DNA of 64,000 bases from Chryseobacterium sp. ON_d1. GTDB lineage: Bacteria; Bacteroidota; Bacteroidia; Flavobacteriales; Weeksellaceae. A model generated the notes under the pieces. It made no database searches, was not told the DNA's origin, and worked only from the letters and a program-made list of their open reading frames with translations. Location: NCBI RefSeq assembly GCF_006829085.1, contig NZ_BJTC01000004.1, positions 186,001-250,000 on the forward strand, in the 5' to 3' direction. This document shows positions 17,020-24,581 of the stretch, in pieces; the first letter of the stretch is position 1, and each line of letters begins with the position of its first letter. Both the position numbers and the translations under genes were made by a program.

Positions 17020-17247
17020 TTATCCACAGATATATCCGCTTATTAAGCCACAGACCAATAAACAAATAACAAAAGTCTGTATAAACTGCTTTTTGCTGAA
17101 TTTCCTGTTGTCACTACTTTCATAAATCAGTTTTACAATAAATGTAACAATAACAGACAAGAATGCAGCGCCTACAATCATTACACCAATGATTATGATG
17201 ACCAGACCGGTCATATCTCCAACCTCCAAAAGTGTTAATAAATTCAT
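17020..17247 (-). CDS. Small two-helix membrane protein in the radical SAM operon
   Basis: 75 residues with two hydrophobic helices (about 13-38 and 56-74) joined by a charged loop (YESSDNRKFSKKQ). The start overlaps the stop of the Lgt-like gene by 4 bases (ATGA), and the radical SAM gene begins 18 bases after it, so the three form one operon. I do not recognise a family. It may anchor or partner the radical SAM enzyme at the membrane; this is inference. Confidence 0.7.
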   Translation of the reverse strand: MNLLTLLEVGDMTGLVIIIIGVMIVGAAFLSVIVTFIVKLIYESSDNRKFSKKQFIQTFVICLLVCGLISGYICG

Positions 17248-17996
17248 CTTGAATATTTTAAAGTGGTTTGAGTATTTTTAATAGTATAAATGTAGTAAAT
17301 AATTACACAAATACATACAAGTTGAATCGTTCCCAGATTTCCTGCAATTTCAACCCTTGGTTTAATAAAGTCTAATAAGAATCTGAATGTAAAATAGCTC
17401 AGCATAAAGATCTGAAATAGAAAACCTGAGGTATATTTCTTCTGTTTCTGAATATATTTAAGAACACCCCAAAGGCTAATAAGGAAAACTATTTCGTACA
17501 GGGCAACAGGATGTCTCAGGTATTCATCCCCCAAATGCATTCCAAAAACAGAATCTGTAGGAATACCGTAAGTTTCCTCATAAACTCCCGTAAGAAAGCA
17601 GCCAATCCTCCCAATTATCATCGCCAACATTAAGGGAAAAACCACCAGGTCGCCTGTGCTTTCTTTATGACTGACTATTTTTTTTGCCAATTCAACCCCT
17701 AATAATCCAAAGGCCAGGCCTCCTACAATTGTATTGCTGGACCAAAGCTTCTGAAAACTGAAATTATCAAATATTGTATAAGGATTTTCCAGATTTCCTA
17801 TAAATTTTGAGCCCAGTAATGCCCCTGCGGTTGCTCCAATCAAAACTGCAGCAGAAGTATTGAATGACAATTTCTCAGAAGATTTTCTTTTGAGGTAAAA
17901 ATAATATCTCATCCCCAGAAACATTCCGGCAGCCTCAAAAAGCGGATGCGCAAGAATTGTTTTACCGAAAATATGAAAAGCTACGGGAAAATCCAT
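17244..17996 (-). CDS. Divergent prolipoprotein diacylglyceryl transferase (Lgt)-like membrane protein
   Basis: A 250-residue polytopic membrane protein with about seven helices. It has Lgt signature remnants: IIGRIGCFLTG in place of the usual R-x-G-N-F-x-N-G, YGIPTDSVFG, RHPVALYE and FRFLLDFIKP. The usual catalytic His after the GGL segment is not present (VGGLAFGLLG), and the signature Asn is Cys. It is therefore unlikely to be the housekeeping Lgt and may transfer or handle a different lipid group. It is the first gene of the operon with the small membrane protein and the radical SAM enzyme. Confidence 0.8.
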   Translation of the reverse strand: MDFPVAFHIFGKTILAHPLFEAAGMFLGMRYYFYLKRKSSEKLSFNTSAAVLIGATAGALLGSKFIGNLENPYTIFDNFSFQKLWSSNTIVGGLAFGLLGVELAKKIVSHKESTGDLVVFPLMLAMIIGRIGCFLTGVYEETYGIPTDSVFGMHLGDEYLRHPVALYEIVFLISLWGVLKYIQKQKKYTSGFLFQIFMLSYFTFRFLLDFIKPRVEIAGNLGTIQLVCICVIIYYIYTIKNTQTTLKYSR

Positions 17997-18057
17997 AGCA
18001 TCAAAAATAATCCATTTCAGATAATTTACTACCTTTATTCTGACAAATAATTACAAA

Positions 18058-19101
18058 ATGCGTATAGAATATGACATAAAACTGGGGTTCAAGGATGTAA
18101 TGTTCCGCCCTAAGCGTTCCACTTTGAAATCCCGTTCAGAAGTTAATCTCCAGAGAGAATTTACCTTTAAGCATACCAAGAAAAAATGGACGGGTATTCC
18201 TGTAATCGCTGCCAATATGGATACAGTAGGGACTTTTGAAATGGCAGTAGAGCTGGCCAAAGAAAAAATTATTACAGCAGTTCACAAACATTATACCCCC
18301 GAAGAATGGAGCCAGTTTCTCAACAGCCAGCCTGAAAGTATTCACCAGTATATTGCTTTAAGTACGGGAACGGGAAAAGCAGATGAGGAAAAAATAAGAC
18401 AGATTCTCGAAAAGCATCCTAAAATCGAATTTCTCTGCATAGATGTAGCCAATGGATACTCTGAACATTTTGTTGAATTTGTGAAGAAAGCAAGGGCTAA
18501 TTTTCCTGATAAAATTATTATAGCCGGAAATGTCGTTACCGGAGAAATGGTGGAAGAACTTCTGCTGGTAGGTGCAGATATTATTAAAGTAGGTATTGGC
18601 CCAGGGTCAGTATGTACTACCAGAGTAAAGACAGGCGTGGGATATCCGCAGCTTTCGGCTATTATTGAATGTTCTGATGCTGCTCACGGACTGGGCGGCC
18701 ATATCATCGCAGATGGCGGATGTAAAGTACCTGGTGATGTAGCAAAAGCCTTCGGTGGTGGTGCAGATTTTGTGATGCTGGGCGGAATGTTTGCCGGGCA
18801 TGATGAAAGCGGTGGAGAAATGATTGAAGAAAATGGCAAAAAATACCGTCTTTTCTATGGGATGAGTTCTAAAACAGCCATGGATAAACATTCCGGAGGT
18901 GTGGCAGAATACCGTGCTTCTGAAGGAAAAACAGTGAAAGTGGCGTATAAAGGCCCAGTTTCAGAAACGGTAAAGGATATTTTAGGGGGTGTCCGATCTA
19001 CTTGTACCTATGTAGGAGCTTCAAAGCTTAAAGAACTCTCTAAAAGAACCACTTTTATCAGGGTTCAGGAGCAGGAAAATCAGATTTTCAGTGAGCACTG
19101 A
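18058..19101 (+). CDS. guaC: GMP reductase
   Basis: A 347-residue member of the IMPDH/GMPR family, and the length and motifs are those of GuaC. Catalytic Cys186 lies in [11 protein letters not shown], the same position as in E. coli, and no CBS domains are present. It reduces GMP to IMP with NADPH and returns guanine nucleotides to the adenine branch. The gene is monocistronic, transcribed away from the Lgt-like operon, with a bidirectional terminator downstream. Confidence 0.95.
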   Translation: MRIEYDIKLGFKDVMFRPKRSTLKSRSEVNLQREFTFKHTKKKWTGIPVIAANMDTVGTFEMAVELAKEKIITAVHKHYTPEEWSQFLNSQPESIHQYIALSTGTGKADEEKIRQILEKHPKIEFLCIDVANGYSEHFVEFVKKARANFPDKIIIAGNVVTGEMVEELLLVGADIIKVGIGPGSVCTTRVKTGVGYPQLSAIIECSDAAHGLGGHIIADGGCKVPGDVAKAFGGGADFVMLGGMFAGHDESGGEMIEENGKKYRLFYGMSSKTAMDKHSGGVAEYRASEGKTVKVAYKGPVSETVKDILGGVRSTCTYVGASKLKELSKRTTFIRVQEQENQIFSEH

Positions 19102-19120
19102 TTCTAAAAAGAATAAAAAA

Positions 19121-19152
19121 ACTGGCTGCACTATTTGTGCAGCCAGTTGTAT
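19121..19152. terminator. Bidirectional intrinsic terminator (guaC / fabG)
   Basis: A perfect 11-bp stem, ACTGGCTGCAC (19121-19131) with GTGCAGCCAGT (19137-19147), is flanked by an A run to the left and TGTATTTT to the right, between convergent genes. Confidence 0.82.
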
Positions 19153-19153
19153 T

Positions 19154-19897
19154 TTAAGTTAACATCCCACCGTCAACGTTTAACGTCTGCCCGGTAATGT
19201 ATGCTGACATTTCGCTTCCTAAGAATACACATGCATTGGCAATATCCACAGGCTGTCCTCCTCTCTTCATAGGAATTTCTTCTCTCCATCCCTGAACTGT
19301 TTTTTCATCCAGAACGGCAGTCATTTCTGTTTCAATAAATCCTGGTGCAATCGCATTACATCTGATATTTCTTGATCCTAACTCCAGCGCCACAGATTTT
19401 GTAAATCCGATTACTCCTGCTTTAGAGGCTGCATAGTTGGCTTGCCCGGCATTTCCTTTCACTCCAACTACAGAAGTCATATTGATGATAGATCCTGATC
19501 TTGCCTTCATCATCGGCTTGATCACCGCTTTGGTAAGGTTAAAAACCGAATCTAAATTTACTTTGATTACTTTATCCCAATCTTCTTTGGACATTCTCAA
19601 CAGCAGGTTATCTTTTGTAATTCCTGCGTTATTTACCAAAATATCAATCTGCCCGAACTCTGCCATCACTTCCTCCACCAATTGCTGAGCAGCATCATAA
19701 TCTGATGCATCAGACTGATATCCCTTAATTTGGGTTACAGAACTTAAAGCTGCTTCTAATTCTTTTGCTTTGTCTACAGAACCGGCGTAAGTAAATGCTA
19801 CCTTTGCTCCCTGCTGGGCAAACATTTCAGCGATACCTTTCCCGATTCCTCTTGTAGCTCCGGTAATTAGTGCTACTTTTCCTTCTAATATTTTCAT
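19154..19897 (-). CDS. fabG: 3-oxoacyl-[ACP] reductase FabG
   Basis: A short-chain dehydrogenase of about 247 residues with TGATRGIG at the N-terminus, NNAGIT, the catalytic Ser in MTSVVG and YAASK, and the FabG-typical end (GSEMSAYITGQTLNVDGGM). It reduces 3-oxoacyl-ACP with NADPH in fatty-acid elongation. ATG 19897 (MKILEGK) is preferred to the upstream TTG at 19909. The gene is not next to other fab genes. Confidence 0.93.
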   Translation of the reverse strand: MKILEGKVALITGATRGIGKGIAEMFAQQGAKVAFTYAGSVDKAKELEAALSSVTQIKGYQSDASDYDAAQQLVEEVMAEFGQIDILVNNAGITKDNLLLRMSKEDWDKVIKVNLDSVFNLTKAVIKPMMKARSGSIINMTSVVGVKGNAGQANYAASKAGVIGFTKSVALELGSRNIRCNAIAPGFIETEMTAVLDEKTVQGWREEIPMKRGGQPVDIANACVFLGSEMSAYITGQTLNVDGGMLT

Positions 19898-20071
19898 ATC
19901 TATTGACAATTATTTTCTTTTATAACTCATTCAGCTACTGATAGCTGACTTTCATAACTTCTCCAATTCCTTTCCGGAATTAAACGGTCTGCAAAGATAT
20001 TATAAATTGTTATTCAACCCATTTAAATTGTCAAAATACTGATTTTTTTTAATGCTTAATCTGATTTTTCA

Positions 20072-21583
20072 CTAAAGCGGCACAGAATTATTTTTAAATC
20101 TGGAGAAATAAATAAAGTCCGTTTTTTTATTTTTATCAAGCTTCAGTACTTCTTTCTGCCAAAAATATTTATCATAAATAATTTCCTTCAGGGGCTCATT
20201 CTGAAAATTGGAAACACCGAATTTTCCTCCTCTTTTAACCACGATTTCGTTTTCAGCATTCCCGAACGTTATAATATCTTCGTAAACAAAGGGTACAATT
20301 TCTGTTCCTTTCCCATCCAGAATACCATAAAAATTATCTGTATTTCTGCACACCAGAGGTTTTGAGTACTGATTAAGAGGATTAAAGTATTCAAAATCCT
20401 CATTCTTTATCCCGCTGATATTTTTTAACTCTGTCGACGACTGGTCCGTCACTGAAAATATATAATATTTACCTTCCTTTCCAATGATAAGGTTATCAGG
20501 ATAGAAACCAAAAATCTGAACTCCATCACCTACAATATTCTTAAGATCCTTATCAAGAAATTTCTCTTCACTTCCTTTTTTAAGGAATATAAAATCTTTC
20601 CCGGAAATGGTGAAACTTCGGATAAAATCATATTCCTGAGGATAAATAATATTCCCTTCCAGGTCTATAATCCCGGATTTCTTTACCTTATCATTATAGA
20701 CACTGAAATATTTATCCAATAAAGGATTTACATATTTAAAAGTCTGGGCGTACAGCTTTCTGCTTTTCTTACTGAAAACTGTAGTTTTTCCGTTTTTTGT
20801 AAGATAGATATACTCCTTTTTACCAAAATATTCCGGAGTAATATCGTTATAGATTTCTTCAGCAATCGTATTTTCATCTGTATCAATCAAGCCATATTTT
20901 CCTGTAGCTTTATTTTGAGTAATCAGATAAGGATAGGCATTAATATCTACCACTTGCTTTGAAAACTTGTGCAGAGTCTGGCCATTATTTCCAATGATTT
21001 CTTTTTCATTGTCTTCATTGATAATCAGCGCTCTACCCTGTTCAAAGCTATAATCTTCCTTAAATTCACGATTACTGAGCTGCTTTCCTTTAAGGTCATA
21101 CAGAAACCATTTTTTATCTTTTAAAACAAAAAGTCTGTTCTTTCCTGAAAAACGGATCTTTTCTGAATATGGAATAATTTCCTTTCCGTTAAAATCATAT
21201 ACAGCCTCAGCATTCTGTTTTGATGAGATTATACAATCTTTACTCCACCATGGTGTATTAAATTCCTGATCATTTAAAGGGATAATTTCATTTCCTTTTT
21301 CGTCAATAACTGCTGATTTTTTACCATTTCCTTCCTCAGAATAAAGAATAAACCGGTTTTTGAAAACATGCAGAATACCTCCTTTGCCTGAAGACTGAAA
21401 TGTAATCATTCCTAAAGAATCTACAATGCCCTGTTTCTTATCACCAGTATCATAAAATGTTCCATAACCTTCGGAATAAGAACTGATCTCTTTACCTGTT
21501 TTTTTCGAAAGGATAACCTTCATGTATTGATTAGTCTGTGCTGTACAGACTACAGAACATAATACAAAAACTAAATTTTTCAA
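20072..21583 (-). CDS. WG-repeat protein with signal peptide
   Basis: A 503-residue protein starting with a short signal peptide (cleavage likely after VVCTAQ). The rest is built of WG-type beta repeats of about 35-45 residues with motifs such as GLIDTDENTIAEEIYNDI, GIIDLEGNIIYPQEYDFI and GILDGKGTEIVPFVYEDI. Such repeats probably form an exported beta-propeller-like or solenoid fold with a binding role. The gene follows rsmI after 6 bases and may be co-transcribed with it. The specific function is unknown. Confidence 0.82.
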   Translation of the reverse strand: MKNLVFVLCSVVCTAQTNQYMKVILSKKTGKEISSYSEGYGTFYDTGDKKQGIVDSLGMITFQSSGKGGILHVFKNRFILYSEEGNGKKSAVIDEKGNEIIPLNDQEFNTPWWSKDCIISSKQNAEAVYDFNGKEIIPYSEKIRFSGKNRLFVLKDKKWFLYDLKGKQLSNREFKEDYSFEQGRALIINEDNEKEIIGNNGQTLHKFSKQVVDINAYPYLITQNKATGKYGLIDTDENTIAEEIYNDITPEYFGKKEYIYLTKNGKTTVFSKKSRKLYAQTFKYVNPLLDKYFSVYNDKVKKSGIIDLEGNIIYPQEYDFIRSFTISGKDFIFLKKGSEEKFLDKDLKNIVGDGVQIFGFYPDNLIIGKEGKYYIFSVTDQSSTELKNISGIKNEDFEYFNPLNQYSKPLVCRNTDNFYGILDGKGTEIVPFVYEDIITFGNAENEIVVKRGGKFGVSNFQNEPLKEIIYDKYFWQKEVLKLDKNKKTDFIYFSRFKNNSVPL

Positions 21584-21589
21584 GGAAAA

Positions 21590-22264
21590 TTAAATAGAAT
21601 TATTGACAATAAGAACAATCTCTCCTTTTAAAGTTTTACTTTTGGAAAATTCAATTAATTCATTGATTGTTCCCCGTTTGGTTTCTTCAAATTTCTTGGA
21701 AATCTCACGGCTTAAGCTTACTTTGGTTTCTTCCCCAAAGAACTCCCTGATCTGCTCCAGCGTTGTATTGATCTTATGAGGACTTTCGTAAAGCACGATC
21801 GTCTTTTTTTCTTCAGCAAGCTGCTTCAGTTTGGTTTGTCTTCCTTTTTTCTGCGGCAGAAATCCTGCGAACAGGAATTCATTATTAGGAAGCCCTGAAA
21901 CCACAAGTGCCGGAATAAGCGCTGTTGCTCCGGGAAGGCAGATCATATCAATATTGCTGTCTGCACCCGCTTTTGCCAGCAAATAACCGGGATCTGAAAT
22001 ACCAGGTGTTCCCGCATCGGTAATAATAGCGATGTTCTGGCCGTTTTTAAGGTCTGTAATCACTTTCTCCGTTGCCTGGTGCTCATTGTGTAAATGATAG
22101 GACTTTAAAGGCTTGGAGATCTCAAAATGTTTTAAAAGTACACCGGAAGTTCTGGTGTCTTCACATAAAATATAATCTACTTCTTTCAGAATATTTACTG
22201 CCCTGAAAGTCATATCTTCAAGGTTCCCGACGGGTGTGGGAACAAAATATAGGATTCCGCTCAA
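21590..22264 (-). CDS. rsmI: 16S rRNA (cytidine1402-2'-O)-methyltransferase
   Basis: A 224-residue member of the tetrapyrrole-methylase-fold family with the RsmI signatures LYFVPTPVGNLEDMTFRA, EDTRTSGVLLKHF, ITDAGTPGISDPGY, LPGATALIPALV and VLYESPHKI. It methylates the 2'-hydroxyl of C1402 in 16S rRNA to tune decoding. It starts 2 bases after the stop of the acidic repeat protein gene, so the two are coupled. It is slightly shorter than E. coli RsmI because the C-terminal extension is missing, as usual in Bacteroidota. Confidence 0.95.
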   Translation of the reverse strand: MSGILYFVPTPVGNLEDMTFRAVNILKEVDYILCEDTRTSGVLLKHFEISKPLKSYHLHNEHQATEKVITDLKNGQNIAIITDAGTPGISDPGYLLAKAGADSNIDMICLPGATALIPALVVSGLPNNEFLFAGFLPQKKGRQTKLKQLAEEKKTIVLYESPHKINTTLEQIREFFGEETKVSLSREISKKFEETKRGTINELIEFSKSKTLKGEIVLIVNNSI

Positions 22265-22266
22265 AA

Positions 22267-23742
22267 TTATAAGAATTTATTTTCCACCAATATCCAAAGT
22301 CTCTGTGCATATTCATCCACCTTATTCCATTTTCTTTCGTAATACAGATCGCTGAGATATTCTTTGGCTTCTTCCAGTGTTTTGAATTGATTCAGCTGAT
22401 ATACCGTATCGTTAAGATCAGACTGGCTTCCTTCAAAAAGCATTTTAGAGAATGCAATTCTGTCATTCAGATCCAGCTTAAATTCCGGCTTCTGCTTTTC
22501 TGCTTCCATAAAATGAGTAGGAATGTTGGATTTCAGAATACTTCCGGTATCTTCCTTCACAATAACAGGTTCTTTTTCCAGAGGAATATCTCTTTCCAGA
22601 GGGTCATCATCAAAAAGTGACTGAACAGCTTTCAATCCTTTGATATTGGCTAATTTTATTTTTTTCTCCTGATGATATTCGTCTAAGTTTTCAAAGCTTT
22701 CATCAGAACGGTGCTTTTCAGTATCTTCAGGAACAGGTTTATCAATTTCCACAATTTTTCTTCGGTCGTAGACTTCTGCAAGAATACTTTCTTCTTTTGT
22801 GTCTTCTTCTGAATGGTCATTTTTTATCTCGCTCAGAATATTTTCCACATTGGAAGTTTCTGTAGCCAACTCTCCCTGTTCTATTGAGACGTTCGAAACA
22901 ATGAACTGTTCTTCATTTTCTTCAATCAGTATTTCATCTTCCAGGGTTTCGGCGTCAAAAATACTTGGAATGGTTTCTGTCACCTGTGTTTTGGTGTCAT
23001 TTACCACGGCAAAATCAGTTTCTTTTTTAGCTTCGGGTTCAGGGATTTCCTCTTCCTCTATTTCGGTAAGCTGATTGCTGAAAACCGTTTCTTCTTCAGT
23101 TACTTCATGATAAAACAGGTCCTCATTAAGATCTTCATCCGAATCCGGTGTAGATTCAGCAAGAATTTTATCTTCATCTACAAAATTCAGAACAGCCTTC
23201 TCCTGTGCAGTAATTTCCGTTTCATCAATTTCATTGAGTTGGTTGTTAAAAGCAGCTTCTTCTTCCAGTGATTCCTGATCAGAAGTTTGTTTCTGAAGAA
23301 TCTCAGGCGTTTTTTCAGTATAGCTTTCTTCTACAAAACTTACGATATTTTCATGGAATTCATTTTCAACAATTTCATTGAGCTGATTATTAAAAACAGC
23401 TTCTTCTTCAGATCTGTCCGAAAAAATTTCATTTTCATCTATTTCGTTCAGTTCATTATTGAAAATAGCTTCCTCTTCCGTTACTTCATTGGTATCATGA
23501 TGTTCCGTTTCTCCTGTTGCAAAGGAGTCATATTTGTTCTCCTGATTCTGCTCCGGATTATCTGCTACAAAGTATTCAATATTTTTTTCCAGCAGTTTCA
23601 AAAAAGAAATCCTGTTAGCAAGCTCATCCACAAGATCTTGCTTAGAAAGTAATTCGTCTATATGACTTATTTTGTCCAGATTATCAATGATATTCATGGA
23701 TTCAAAAAAAATCTTTTCCTTTAAATCTTGGATATTCTGCAT
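22267..23742 (-). CDS. Acidic repeat protein with conserved C-terminal domain
   Basis: 491 residues. The N-terminal ~60 residues are helical. The middle (about 85-390) is strongly acidic and contains four copies of a unit like EEEAxFNNQLNEIDExEI (the last copy is SNQLTEIEEEEI), spread among Glu/Asp-rich linkers. The C-terminal ~75 residues (KLDLNDRIAFSKMLFEGS to the end) form a compact helical domain resembling those seen at the end of many Flavobacteria proteins of unknown role. The C-terminal domain is probably functional and the repeats a flexible spacer or a multivalent binding region. It is co-directional with rsmI. Confidence 0.8.
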   Translation of the reverse strand: MQNIQDLKEKIFFESMNIIDNLDKISHIDELLSKQDLVDELANRISFLKLLEKNIEYFVADNPEQNQENKYDSFATGETEHHDTNEVTEEEAIFNNELNEIDENEIFSDRSEEEAVFNNQLNEIVENEFHENIVSFVEESYTEKTPEILQKQTSDQESLEEEAAFNNQLNEIDETEITAQEKAVLNFVDEDKILAESTPDSDEDLNEDLFYHEVTEEETVFSNQLTEIEEEEIPEPEAKKETDFAVVNDTKTQVTETIPSIFDAETLEDEILIEENEEQFIVSNVSIEQGELATETSNVENILSEIKNDHSEEDTKEESILAEVYDRRKIVEIDKPVPEDTEKHRSDESFENLDEYHQEKKIKLANIKGLKAVQSLFDDDPLERDIPLEKEPVIVKEDTGSILKSNIPTHFMEAEKQKPEFKLDLNDRIAFSKMLFEGSQSDLNDTVYQLNQFKTLEEAKEYLSDLYYERKWNKVDEYAQRLWILVENKFL

Positions 23743-23766
23743 AATAAGATTCTTATTAAAATTGCT

Positions 23767-23774
23767 TACTTTTG
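23767..23774 (+). promoter_or_regulatory. Promoter -7 element TACTTTTG (tdk)
   Basis: An exact TAnnTTTG match on the plus strand, 29 bases upstream of the thymidine kinase ATG. No good -33 element is seen at the usual distance. Confidence 0.5.
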
Positions 23775-23803
23775 ATGTTAAAAATATACGGCTAATTTAA
23801 CAA

Positions 23804-24391
23804 ATGTTTTTAGAAAATACAATTAATCATTCCAAACAAAGCGGTTGGATGGAAGTGATTTGCGGCTCTATGTTTTCCGGTAAAACAGAGGAACTTATCC
23901 GCAGATTGCGAAGAGCAGAAATGGCAGGACAGAATGTGGAAATTTTTAAACCCAAACTGGATGTACGGTATTCTGAAGAGGACGTGGTTTCTCATAATCA
24001 GAATAAAATACGCAGTACTGCAGTAGAAAATCCGAATGAAATTCTTCTGCTGGCTTCTAATTGTGATGTGGTAGGAATTGATGAAGCTCAGTTTTTCGAT
24101 GAAAGTATTGTTGATATTGCCAATCAGTTGGCCAACAGTGGTATCAGAGTGGTAATTGCAGGATTGGATATGGACTTTCTGGGCCGTCCGTTCGGGCCAA
24201 TGCCTAATCTGATGGCTACAGCCGAATATGTTACAAAAGTGCATGCTATTTGTAAGAGAACGGGTAATCTTGCCAACTATTCCATGAGAATTTCCCAGGG
24301 GGATAATCTGGTGGAATTGGGAGAAACTGAAAGCTATGAAGCAGTAAGCCGCCGTGTTTTTATTGATGAAGTACTTTCAAAAAGAAAATAA
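23804..24391 (+). CDS. tdk: Thymidine kinase
   Basis: A 195-residue type II thymidine kinase that phosphorylates thymidine with ATP for dTMP salvage. The P-loop GSMFSGKT is at 21-28, the DEAQF catalytic motif at 93-97 (Glu94), and the lasso region contains LANYSMR. The zinc site is degenerate: Cys150 is followed by K-R-T instead of C-x-x-C, and the second pair near SRRVF is gone. The loss seems shared by Bacteroidota homologues. It is transcribed divergently from the acidic repeat protein. Confidence 0.94.
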   Translation: MFLENTINHSKQSGWMEVICGSMFSGKTEELIRRLRRAEMAGQNVEIFKPKLDVRYSEEDVVSHNQNKIRSTAVENPNEILLLASNCDVVGIDEAQFFDESIVDIANQLANSGIRVVIAGLDMDFLGRPFGPMPNLMATAEYVTKVHAICKRTGNLANYSMRISQGDNLVELGETESYEAVSRRVFIDEVLSKRK

Positions 24392-24581
24392 ACGGGAGAC
24401 AAGCAAGTAAAATTACTGTTTGCATCAAACCATAAAAATATATTCACTTAATTTAAAATGAAAAGCGGAAAAGCTCTGTAAAATATTTAAAAAGGAAACA
24501 CCAGATGATGTTATAAATCTTAGCCCTTTTACTATTTTACCTTTTTGCGGTTTCGCTCAAAATAAAGCAGAAAGGGTACCA

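Noticed and set aside
22900..23500. Regularly repeated DNA that could look like a CRISPR array
   Set aside because: The repeats vary in sequence and are codon-level copies of an EEEAxFNNQLNEI protein unit; no constant repeat-spacer pattern exists.
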